A DNA stretch of 64,000 nt from Allium sativum (lineage: Eukaryota; Streptophyta; Magnoliopsida; Asparagales; Amaryllidaceae). Each line of letters opens with the position of its first letter. The stretch's first letter is position 1. The position numbers were made by a program, and so were the translations under genes. The DNA is taken from the NCBI GenBank assembly GCA_030737875.1, contig CM060915.1:900852177-900916176 (forward strand), read 5' to 3'. Positions 22,263 through 32,141 of this stretch are shown piece by piece. The notes under the pieces are model-generated. The model was not told where the DNA came from. It made no database searches and worked only from the letters and a program-made list of their open reading frames with translations.

Positions 22263-22546
22263 ACTTAACTCAACCATTCATGTCATAATAGTTAAGTGTC
22301 ATTAGCCTGGTCATATTACTTAACCCACCCACTCATACCATATTGGTTAAGTGTCATTAGCCTAATCATATTACTTAACCCACCCATTCATACCATATTG
22401 GTTAAGTGTTGTTAGTTTACTTAACCCTATCCACGGGTCTAATTACCATGTTATGTTGGTTAAGTATTACTATTCGTATTTCCACATGTCACCCACATGT
22501 CACCCACTTAACCCCCATGTGCCACCACACGTTTATATGGTTAAGT
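22263..22546 (-). repeat. Tandem ACTTAACC / GGTTAAGT hairpin units, element B
   Basis: About five units alternate CTTAACCC or CTTAACTC with GGTTAAGT or AGTTAAGT. The middle units are near-perfect ~60-bp direct repeats around ACCCACCCAYTCATACCATA. The right LTR has the same array at 28818-29102. Each unit can fold by itself. Confidence 0.7.
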
Positions 22547-22577
22547 ATTTCTTAATTCATTAAGGCCGTAACCCTAT

Positions 22578-22798
22578 AAAGACCTCTCACATTAGACTGA
22601 CATTTATGGCAGCTGGATTTGCCGGGCGGGTCCGGGCAGTCTTACACCATAAAAGAGTCTAACCTCGTGTCTTTACGACTGTTACGCTTTTAATTTGGGC
22701 CTAGGACCTCTCACATTGGGCTACCATTTGTGACTACTGGATTAGCCGGGCGGGTCCGGGCAGTTTTACGTCACAAATGAGTCCAACCTCGTGTCCTA
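22578..22798 (-). ncRNA. Twin structured hairpins, element B 3' LTR
   Basis: Hairpins at 22578-22674 and 22702-22798, each 97 nt and 124 nt apart, exactly the geometry of element A. In sense the inner stems are TTATGG/CCATAA (second hairpin in sense order) and TTGTGAC/GTCACAA (first), while A has TTATGAC/GTCATAA and TTGTAGC/GCTACAA. The core is CTGCCCGGACCCGCCCGGC. Confidence 0.75.
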
Positions 22799-23849
22799 AG
22801 CATTGATTATCGCTTATAATCTTTTACCCCAGTCTTAATAATTTCCCTATTCAAATTATTAATTAATTCCTAATTTAACGATGTCCATAATTGACTCAAT
22901 TATCTTCATCAATTAATGGTATGCAAAATCATACCAATTTTACCAAAATTTATCTTATGCCATTAAAGGCAACTTACCTCAATTTATATTATCCCTCCTT
23001 TAAGGCTATTACATGTCAACTACCCAAAACCCACTTAGGCGTGTTCATATTAGCCCTTTTTCAAGACATAAATTATCATATGTGTTTCAACTACTAATCT
23101 CACATAATTAACATATGCCCAAGTTCTAGATTACATATCAGTTTTACATATGCCAAATTCATACCAAATCTACACATGTTCAGTTCATGCCGTTTTATAC
23201 GTATGCCAAATTTATGCCAATTTACACCTATCAAGTTCTAGCCAAATTACATATGCCAATCCCAATTCTTGCAATTACCATTTTAATGGCGATACCCAAT
23301 TATCAAATTTCATATTAATGGCAATAATACCCATATATCAAATTTTCATGTTATGCCATCAATTCCACCAATCACATATATCCAAATAGGTAATATTCTC
23401 ATACTTTTCCCCGTATTCAATCTTACGCAAAATCGTGGTTTAGGCCTAGATCCGAAATTGATCTAGGTTCATCAAAAGAAAATAAATAGGGGAAAGGTAG
23501 AATTTTGCAATAAAACAAGATCAGAGAGAAAACAACATAAATCATCATGATAGGCATAAAGATTAGATCTTGATAATAATATCAACATGAATCCAAGAAA
23601 CTGATTTACAATGACTGAATAGAGCATGAACTAGACATATGAATGGAGGTGAACAAGTCTCAAAACCCAAGGTTCAAAGGTAAACAGGAATAGATCTGAA
23701 TTGATGAACATGCTTATATCTAATTACACTTTATTCCATAGCCATATTAAAATTAAGTATTTTAATCTAAAAAGTAACTAGAACTTACATATCATGGCTA
23801 GCGAATTTAAGAACTGAAATCGATGTAGAAACGTTGTAAAGTTGTTAAT

Positions 23850-23936
23850 TCATCTCCTTGAATTGTTGTAGAAGTCTTCATCTTTGCATTGGATTGCGTA
23901 TGAAAGCTTAAGAAGAAGATTAGAGACGGCGGCCAT
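23850..23936 (-). other. Small upstream ORF (28 codons) after the TATA box of element B
   Basis: Beginning about 70 nt after the TATA box, an ATG in good context (sense GGTCATGGCC) opens a 28-codon frame starting MAAVSNLLLK. It is also open in the other LTR copy (about 30404-30492). It may only be a leader uORF. Element A has a different short ATGGCC frame at the matching place. No function is assigned. Confidence 0.35.
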
Positions 23937-24122
23937 GACCAAGAGGGATTTTAGCAGTATAATGGTGGGTAGACATGTTGTAGTGAATTAGGGTTAGGCC
24001 TTAGGTTGTATTTATAGATGTAGGAACTCATTTAGGCCCTTAGATCATTCCTAGAGTCAATCCGGGCCATCAAAACTCATCCCGGGCCTCAAAATGGGTT
24101 CTGGGCCACACCAGGCCGACCA

Positions 24123-24209
24123 GGTCGACCTGTACAGGGGGGAGGTCGACACTACAGTCGACTTGGGGGGGGGGGGGAAGTCGACTGTGCAGTCGACACT
24201 ACAGTCGAC
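24123..24209. repeat. GTCGAC palindrome cluster in U3 of element B
   Basis: Six GTCGAC sites in under 90 bp, several extended to AGTCGACT or AGGTCGACCT, with a G run between. Equivalent clusters: B right about 30679-30770, composite 34551-34627, 42462-42550 and 61347-61432, D 45748-45843 and 53797-53884. Element A keeps only two (9013-9038). Confidence 0.85.
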
Positions 24210-24417
24210 CTGGGGTCAGTCTGCCTGAAAGTCTGTTGAAACTTGTACAGGCCATAACTTGGTCATACGGACTCCGATTTTCGAAAACTCGGACTCTATT
24301 TCATGTAAAATTTCGAGACAAACGCAATGGACAACCCATTTCCCTTGATTCTTATTTTAAAATTTAATTCTGCCTTGATTCTTGTATTAACATGTTATAA
24401 AAATTCGAGTTGTTACA

Positions 24418-24430
24418 TTCTCCCCTCCTT
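24418..24430 (-). other. Polypurine tract of element B
   Basis: Sense AAGGAGGGGAGAA directly before the 3' LTR, preceded in sense by GATTTCGGGGACGAAATCC, identical to element A. Confidence 0.92.
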
Positions 24431-25379
24431 AAAGGATTTCGTCCCCGAAATCTTCAAGTTAAGAAGAATGTGTCCTACCATCCAATCATCCATCTACCCA
24501 ATCATCAATCACAGGCATTCATTGTCCTTAAGAAATTTCTAATGCTATATGAACATATGCGAGAAGTGTGTGTATATGTTCCTTATCTAATGTAAATGAT
24601 CTGGCCTGATTGATCCTCTTAATGCAAAAATATGTTTAGTGTCATGAGTCCAACATGTATGTAAATAGTCCTAGTCACATAAACACTATATGTGTGCACA
24701 AACATCCATCCATATGCAACATCCGTATGATAACACATTCAATTTCATCCATAAACAAGTGTAAACACTCATGCATATGCAATATGAAAGGTGACTGAGC
24801 CGATCTAGTGCCTAATGTGCGTGTATATGCATCCACGAGCAACCACTAGCAACCACTTGCAACCACTTGTAACCATCAATCATAACATGTCTCAAACACA
24901 TGTTTACACCCAATTGTTCCTACCTAAAGATATAGTCAAATGATAGAAGCAAGTAAAAACTCCGCGCCCATCAAAGCTGGAAATCTACGTCACATATATA
25001 CTGATTATGAGAAGAATTCCCTAAGCACCAGCCCCGAAGACCGAAATCAACATCAGACTGACACCCAAAGAAATTATCAACCCAACCAATATATATGTGA
25101 TTCTATGAAACTAAGCATGATGGACTCCTTTTAGGTCACAAGAAATCCCTTCCTAAAACCAACCCATATCCTATAAAACCCAAAAGGTTTAATCAACCCA
25201 ACGGACACCCTCATGCCCCAACATGTAAAACTAACAGATGAGTCATACTCCCTATGGGGTTTGCAACAGAAATTGGATTGAGAATAGGACCGAGAGGATA
25301 TACACAAAAGATAGCATGCAAGTAAGCTCTACAGGAAAAGAGGGATCAAGGATATACTCTTAAAAAGAGATGTGATGCA
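24431..25379 (-). other. Element B 3' non-coding interior
   Basis: Corresponds to the non-coding stretch between pol and the polypurine tract of the relatives. Shared words include GACTGAGCCGATCTAGTGCC (24795-24814), also present at 16840 on the other strand and at 35286 and 46502. It also holds, near 25010-25090, a copy of the ~75-bp motif found in B's own LTRs and at 703-780. Confidence 0.7.
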
Positions 25380-25640
25380 CGAATATATTCTTCAATCTTC
25401 TAAGCCACATTCCCTTGAGCTTAACTCCATTGTGCTTTGACCATCTTTAACTTCACAATTTCATAGCTCCTTGATTCTTATTTCCAAAATATGAGTTGGA
25501 ACTCATTTCACTGTTGCCTCTCGTTCCACTTTCACTTATTCTCCCTCTAGTATACTCGGTCTCAAACATAACTGTGTACTGAGGGTTCCATGTAAGCTCT
25601 CCAAAATTCACTAGTGAATCTTGGATCTCGTTCACTTACT
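25380..25640 (-). pseudogene. Decayed Pol C-terminus / chromodomain remnant of element B
   Basis: Aligns by eye, with many substitutions and indels, to the chromodomain-coding part of the composite copies (35540-35760). Stops are frequent and no frame is usable. It is far more diverged from its relatives than B's LTRs are from each other. Confidence 0.65.
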
Positions 25641-25734
25641 AGAAGGTATCCCACATAGATGAATTATCTCTTGAAAATAAACAAATGTCAATCATGTTGC
25701 CCAATGTACTTACTTAGGTGACTCTCTACAACTC

Positions 25735-25825
25735 ATGCATAAGCGAAATGACCCATCCGCCTTAGTGGCGAACACTACTCGAGCGGATCAACTAATGTAT
25801 CAAGAGATTCTAGGTAACTAATCCT
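25735..25825 (-). pseudogene. Fragment of reverse transcriptase of element B
   Basis: The stretch around CCATCCGCCTTAGTGGCGAA matches the sense region encoding [10 protein letters not shown] in the relatives (38190-38225). The adjacent RNase H and integrase regions are absent, so a large internal deletion joins this to the chromodomain remnant. Confidence 0.65.
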
Positions 25826-25849
25826 AATAGAACCCTAAAGGTTACATGC

Positions 25850-26260
25850 GACTTCGAGGGTATTACCGAGGCAAGTCAAAAGTCTAACTACCCTCCTTTC
25901 AAAACCGAGAATGGCACCCTTATTGGATAACCACTTCATCCCTAGAATCAACCCGTAGCTCACAAAAGCACGAGCATTCCTTCTAAACTCAACACTTAGC
26001 ATAGACATTCTCAAATCCTAACAAGTCATGAATAAATGAGCCGATTCCCCAACCGGATTTGAGACAAAAATTGGGATCCTCCAATACGCTAGTACTAAGG
26101 TGCAGAGACTCAACTATCGAAGTAGAATTAAAAGGATGCGATGTACAAAAACAAAGTTCTAGCGGGATGATAGAAAAGAAGAGGTAAACCTTTAACTGTA
26201 ACGTTACCACCTCCCTTAGGTACGCTAGTAGTGAGAGCATACAATTGCCCTCTCGACGAT
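25850..26260 (-). pseudogene. Decayed protease region of element B
   Basis: Corresponds to the protease-coding part of the composite copies (about 38520-38950), for example GGGTATTACCGAGGCAAGTC. Many point changes and small indels destroy the frame. In the stretch corresponding to the DSGAS motif the match to the relatives breaks down. Confidence 0.65.
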
Positions 26261-26773
26261 CCTGTTCTTTGCCCTTGTTCTTTTCCTATAATACTTAACT
26301 ACACTCCCTCCTTACCATACTAAAGATACTTTCTCTTGTCATGGATTTCACTATTCTTTCACTTTGGCCTCTTTCCTTTCACCTTTTTCCTCCTTCGTGG
26401 ATTAAGCTATAACAACTAGTCTCTTTTCTTACTGTCCTTGTATAGTTTGTTGACAAGTCCTTCGAAGCTACCTCCAACGCACGACAACTCTACACAACTT
26501 GAGATAAGATTAGACGTAGATGGAACTACTGCGGCTACAGATGGAGGTTGGGCACTTCTTTGCCCTCCTACATATGTCGGATGCCTACAAAACTATGGTG
26601 AAAAGAGAGAGAGGAGAGATTTCAAGAGGGAATCAAAAGATAGTGCATTTGGCTTTGGGGAATATGCCTTTTAATCAAGACAAAATTTTCTTGAAAATTT
26701 GCTTCTTTATAAATGTTTTGAAAAACAGTTCAGAAGGTTTTTAAAAACTTTTGCCCAGTCTGGTAACCTTCTG
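26261..26773 (-). other. Gag remnant and 5' leader of element B
   Basis: The Gag part is too decayed to recognise domain by domain. The leader next to the primer site is still similar to those of the relatives: TTTGGGGAATATGCCTTTTA here against TTTTGGGGAATAGCCTTTTT in the composite. Confidence 0.6.
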
Positions 26774-26786
26774 CTCTGATACCAAA
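26774..26786 (-). other. Primer-binding site of element B
   Basis: The plus strand reads CTCTGATACCAAA, sense TTTGGTATCAGAG, matching initiator tRNA-Met. It is intact although the coding region is not, as expected for an element copied in trans. Confidence 0.92.
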
Positions 26787-29700
26787 TGTAACACCCCACA
26801 TCCATTAAGGTCACTCACAAAGGGAATGCCTTAACTTCAATGGAGCATTATGGGTACTGGAACAGAAATATTACAAGACAGACATATATAAAACAACGGA
26901 AAGTAAAGTGGAAGTACTTAAAATCATTTATTAAATATAAATGTTTACAATAAAAGCCCATCAACTTCCAATACCCAATTACATAGTTTAAAATATCTGT
27001 CTTGCTCAAAAATAAAGAAGCATAAAACAGACTGTAGTATTCCCCAATAAAGCAAAGCAAGCAATAGCCAAGAGAAATCCAAGCCATACATGAAAGAGCC
27101 TTGGAGCTTGGTAGGATCCGAACTAAGCTGTATTCCAACCCTACGAACCTGGGGGGGGGGGGAAATGGAAGAAAAAGAGGCGAAACAAAACGGGTCAGTC
27201 ATAATGACTGAGTAAGTCCTAGTGACTTTCAGCATAAAAATAGTTAAGGATAATATGGCGTGAGTAAACTGAAAGTAAACACAAGCATGATGACAAGATA
27301 AGCAACAGGCAAGATAACTAAGGATAACATGATGTGATTTTTGTCAAGTAACATCGCAAGGTTCCCATCCAAGATAAACGAAGTATAATTTCGTAAGATT
27401 CCTATCAAGCATATCACGATTCCTCTGCTTCACCATTAAAGGATTTCTGTGATATCTATTTGCTCTGCACCACCTAACTAGCATCTTTACAAGTGTCTTA
27501 CATGGAATGTTTTATATTCCTACTAGTACTCCAACTAGTGTCCCCTGTAACAAGGATCCTTACCCCCTACTAGTGTCCCAACTAGTAGCCCGTGTTATAT
27601 AATAAGGTGATCCCACCAACAACTTAGAAATCATAATACTAGTCTTACGTACCCCTAGATGACTACAAAGGTGCCGCCTGCCCCTATCTCCACTAGGTGT
27701 ACCCATCAACCCCCATGCGATCGGCTCCCTAACTCGTAGATACCCGTGATGGCCCCACAGTGGGGTGTATCACTCCCCTAAAGTGGCAACCCGATACAAC
27801 TTGAGGATGCACGGCTTATACCTACACGATGCAACAACGTCTTACCTACCAGCCCGGGTCCACACACGCATATGAAACCCGTTGGACTTGCGTTGCCATC
27901 ACTAACCCGTTTTGACCTCTTACAATCAAACCCAGTATGCGTGTCCCGTCCTCGACATGGGTCGAGCTCACAAAGATACGTAATGGGATACTGGTCTGAA
28001 AAGGGTCCCATTTCCTCGACACAAGCTTCCCACCTATGCTTGGTCCCCTCTAGTAATTCTTACTTAACCCCTTCTTATTCATGTCCACTTACATGCTTAA
28101 ATTTTGGTTAAGTATACACCAGTTATGTCTTACATGTTACCCATATCCCCCACTTAACCCCTACATCATCCTCATGTCTTAATACATGCTTTATCTTGGT
28201 TAAGTGCTTATAGGTTATATTTTACATGTCATTCATATTACCCCCAACGTCTGGGTTTAACCAAGAGCCTTGGCTTTATCTGCCATTAGACCCTATGTCT
28301 ATCCATTAACTATGCGCTTGTGCTACCTCATCAGTTTTATCATTTAACTTGGTTATTTCCATTTATACCAACCTTCAACTTGCTTATTAATTAAATTCTT
28401 AACTTGAACTATACTAAGTCCATTAATAAACCCGCAACATGTTATTCCTATGATTCATACATTAACCCCTGTTATGGTACAATAACATGTTCTTATTCAA
28501 TCTTTACAACCAAGTACCCCTTAACTTACAAACACACTGGAGAGAGAGAATAATTCCCTAAATACCAACCCCGAAGACCGGAATCAACATCAGATTGATA
28601 CTCAGAGGATTATCCAACCTAACCAATGTTTTATTCCTTTTTATAATATAACTTATGTCGCCTTCAATTGTAAATTCATTCTTGTCTTTACATATTGCTT
28701 AACCTACAATGAATCACATCTTTCCTTATTACATAAGTTATCTCATCTTATCTATTGTTCCGCCTAACTTACTTTATTCCATAAGTTATCATTCCCACTT
28801 AGGCATTAATTAAGATTTACTTAACTCAACCATTCATGTCATAACAGTTAAGCGTCATTAGCCTGGTCGTATTACTTAACCCACCCACTCATACCATATT
28901 GGTTAAGTGTCATTAGCCTAATCATATTACTTAACCCACCCATTCATACCATATTGGTTAAGTGTTCTTAGTTTACTTAACCCTATCCACGGGTCTAATT
29001 ACCATGTTATGTTGGTTAAGTATTACTATTCGTATTTCCACATGTCACCCACATGTCACCCACTTAACCCCCATGTCCCACCACATGTTTATCTGGTTAA
29101 GTATTTCTTAATTCATTAAGGCCGTAACCCTATAAAGACCTCTCACATTAGACTGACATTTATGGCAGCTGGATTTGCCGGGCGGGTCCGGGCAGTCATA
29201 CACCATAAAAGAGTCTAACCTCGTGTCTTTACAACTGTTACGCTTTTAAGTTGGGCCTAGGACCTCTCACATTGGGCTACCATTTGTGACTACTGGATTC
29301 GCCGGGCGGGTCCGGGCAGTTTAACATCACAAATGAGTCCAACCTCGTGTCTTAAGCATTGATTATCGCTTATAATCTTTTACCCCAGTCTTAATAATTT
29401 CCCTATTCAAATTATTAATTAATTCCTAATTTAACGATGTCCATAATTGACTCAATTATGTTCATCAATTAATGGTATGCAAAATCATACCAATTTTACC
29501 ACAATTTATCTTATGCCATTAAAGGCAACTTACCTCAATTTATATTATCCCTCCTTTAAGGCTATTACATGTCAACTACCCAAAACCCACTTAGGCGTGT
29601 TCATATTAGCCCTTTTTCAAGACATAAATTATCATATGTGTTTCAACTACTAATCTCACATAATTAACATATGCCCAAGTTCTAGATTACATATCAGTCT

Positions 29701-30978
29701 TACATATGCCAAATTCATACCAAATCTACACATGTTCAGTTCATGCCGTTTTATACGTATGCCAAATTTATGCCAATTTACACCTATCAAGTTCTAGCCA
29801 AATTACATATGCCAATCCCAATTCTTGCAATTACCATTTTAATGGCGATACCCAATTATCAAATTTCATATTAATGGCAATAATACCCATATATCAAATT
29901 TTCATGTTATGCCATCAATTCCACCAATCACATATATCCAAATAGGTAATATTCCCATACTTTTCCCCGTATTCAATCGTACGCAAAATCGTGGTTTAGG
30001 CCTAGATCCGAAATTGATCTAGGTTCATCAAAAGAAAATAAATAGGGGAAAGGTAGAATTTTGCAATAAAACAAGATCAGAGAGAAAACAACATAAATCA
30101 TCAGGATATGCATAAAGATTAGATCTTGATAATAATATCAACATGAATCCAAGAAACTGATTTACAATGACTGAATAGAGCATGAACTAGACATAAGAAT
30201 GGAGGTGAACAAGTCTCAAAACCCAAGGTTCAAAGTTAAACAGGAATAGATCTGAATTGATGAACATGCTTATATCCAATTACACTTTATTCCATAGCCA
30301 TATTAAAATTAAGTATTTTAATCTAAAAAGTAACTAGAACTTACATAGCATGGCTAGCGAATTTAAGAACTGAAATCGATGTAGAAACGTTGTAGAGTTG
30401 TTTATTCATCTCCTTGAATTGTTGTAGAAGTCTTCATCTTTGCATTGGATTGCGTATGAAAGCTTAAGAAGAAGATTAGAGACGGCGGCCATGACCAAGA
30501 GGGATTTTAGCAGTGTAATGGTGGCTAGACATGTTGTAGTGAATTAGGGTTAGGCCTTAGGTTGTATTTATAGATGTAGGAACTCATTTAGGCCCTTAGA
30601 TCGTCCCTAGAGTCAATCCGGACCATCAAAACTCATCCCGGGCCTCAAAATGGGTTTTGGGCCACACCAGGCCGACTAGGTCGACCTGTACAGGGGGGAG
30701 GTCGACACTACAGTCGACCTGGGGGGGGGGGAGGGGGAAGTCGACTTTGCAGTCGACACTACAGTCGACCTGGGGTCAGTCTGCCTTAAAGTCTGCTGAA
30801 GCTTGTACAGGCCATAACTTGGTCATACGGACTCCGATTTTCGAAAACTCGGACTCTATTTCATGTAAAATTTCGAGACGAACGCAATGGAGCAACCCAT
30901 TTCCCTTGATTCTTATTTTGAAATTTAATTCTGCCTTGATTCTTGTATTAACATGTTATAAAAATTCGGGTTGTTACA
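26787..30978 (-). repeat. Element B 5' LTR (4192 bp)
   Basis: From TGTAACACCCCACATCC to GGGTTGTTACA on the plus strand. It matches the split 3' LTR at a few percent divergence in the stretches compared. It has the TATA box at 30565-30573, candidate donor 30339-30344, acceptor AG 27149-27150 after a 12-bp G run (plus strand), small hairpin 27951-27966 and GTCGAC cluster 30679-30770. One of the longer LTRs known for plant elements. Confidence 0.94.
29134..29354 (-). ncRNA. Twin structured hairpins, element B 5' LTR
   Basis: Hairpins at 29134-29230 and 29258-29354, again 97 nt each and 124 nt apart, with the same stems as the 3' LTR copy apart from a few loop-side substitutions. Confidence 0.75.
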
Positions 30979-30983
30979 AAAAA

Positions 30984-31611
30984 TGGTCCAAACACCTAGA
31001 AATTCTAGTGAAAGGAATATGTGAAGAAATTGTACATGAAAATGAGGTATACAGGAATTTTTAGTGGTTCAGTGTGAATTATCCACATCCACTCTTTTCT
31101 TAATTCTTACATAAGATTACAAGAGTTGGAAACAAAGAAACTTTGAGTATGGCTGACTTGCAATAAATAAATGGTGAAAGAGAAGTTAGAAGTCCCTTTA
31201 CAGATGCCCTAAGTGACTATTTATAGTTGAGGTACACATCTGGTTTGGCATGGAACATCCACAGGAATATAACAGTAAATGGAGGGAGAGGGTTTAGTGG
31301 GCTATGTCTTGCATAACTGCCAATTCGATTTGGCATGGTTGAACCGAATGTTCGTTGAACCATAGTTCTTTTCATTTAACTTTGTCGATCCGAGCTTTCA
31401 TAGATTCGGAACTTCACTTTTCGCTTTGGACGAACCAGATGTATGGTTGAACCGGATTTTGTCTCCGGGTGGCGTAGTCGATCCGAGGTCCGATTAAATC
31501 GGATTTTGTGCCGAGCTGAAGTTGCTACTAAATCAGAATACCCTTGGCTATGAATCTCTATGAACTTGATGGTCTTGTTAAAAGACAGGCCAGCAAGAAC
31601 CTAATTAAACA
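30984..31611 (-). mobile_element. Copia-like LTR fragment flanking element B
   Basis: GTGGTTCAGTGTGAATTATC followed by CACATCCACTCTT is a signature of many plant copia LTRs in reverse orientation. A minus-strand TATA box (sense CTATAAATAG) lies at 31217-31226. Upstream of it, in U3, GAACCGGAT/ATCCGA-type words recur. Together with 8199-8224 the LTR would be about 650 bp, from sense TGTTTAATTAGG (ending 31611) to GGTGCTTACA (8199). No target duplication was found, so the boundaries are tentative. Confidence 0.4.
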
Positions 31612-32136
31612 AATACTCTATCTAACGCCAAATCTCATTTCAAGAATCTAGAAACGAACGTAACCCATATATATTTTATGGCCAAATTTCATTAATATTT
31701 AATTTCTTATTTTAATCTATTAAAACTATTTAATTTTTTAGTCATCTATGCCTATTTATGACATGTTTTACGGGGTCCTACATTTTTAATAAGGATGTTT
31801 GATGTATTCTATACTTAATAAGTAGTTAAGCTAAATTGTCCCATAGAATAAACTCATCCACCAAAGATTTTCCTTTAAATTAATAATAAACATTTATGAT
31901 TAATCAAATGGACACTTAGGAAGGTTTCCGTATTGAACTTAAGTACAGTGGTGCGATTATACTCCGCTCTCTCCTTTTATCGTCTTCCCGTCATTTTCTC
32001 CAATGTTTTCTCAGCAATCCTATCCACTTTTCTCCCCTATAATCTTGCTTTTTGTATTACTCATTCTTTGAAGCTCCACTATCTCGGCTTCATCTACAAA
32101 CGCGGGTTTTCCTCCTTTTTCAGCGGCGGAAATAAA
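31612..32136. other. Unassigned spacer between B and the composite element
   Basis: AT-rich, then pyrimidine-rich from about 31960. A plus-strand frame without ATG runs to the insertion point at 32141 and stays open across the reconstructed empty site into 61717 onward. TTTTTCAG at 32115-32122 resembles a splice acceptor. This might be part of a host gene, but nothing is recognisable. Confidence 0.3.
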
Positions 32137-32141
32137 ATATC
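32137..32141. repeat. Target-site duplication of the three-LTR composite, left copy
   Basis: ATATC precedes TGTAACACCCC at 32142 and recurs at 61712-61716 after the last LTR. No such duplication flanks the middle LTR, so the whole 29.6-kb array behaves as one insertion. Confidence 0.85.

Larger units (their letters stand above)
20654..24417 (-). repeat. Element B 3' LTR, proximal part (U3 and most of R-U5)
   Basis: Continues the LTR interrupted by A and ends GAGTTGTTACA, in sense the TGTAACAACTC start. It contains a minus-strand TATA box (24009-24017), six GTCGAC palindromes (24123-24209), a candidate splice donor (23783-23788), twin hairpins (22578-22798) and tandem ACTTAACC units (22263-22546). 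Confidence 0.92.
8225..30978 (-). mobile_element. Element B: non-autonomous Tekay-like gypsy retrotransposon with 4.19-kb LTRs
   Basis: Read on the minus strand: 5' LTR 26787-30978, primer site 26774-26786, interior 24418-26773, polypurine tract 24418-24430, and a 3' LTR split by element A into 20654-24417 and 8225-8652. Without A, the 3' LTR is 4192 bp, the same length as the 5' LTR. The interior is only about 2.4 kb and holds short decayed pieces of protease, reverse transcriptase and chromodomain, with no usable frame. The LTRs differ by only a few percent in the stretches compared by eye. B therefore probably moved using proteins from a relative, after its coding region had already decayed (inference). 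It lies in an apparent copia LTR. Confidence 0.9.
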
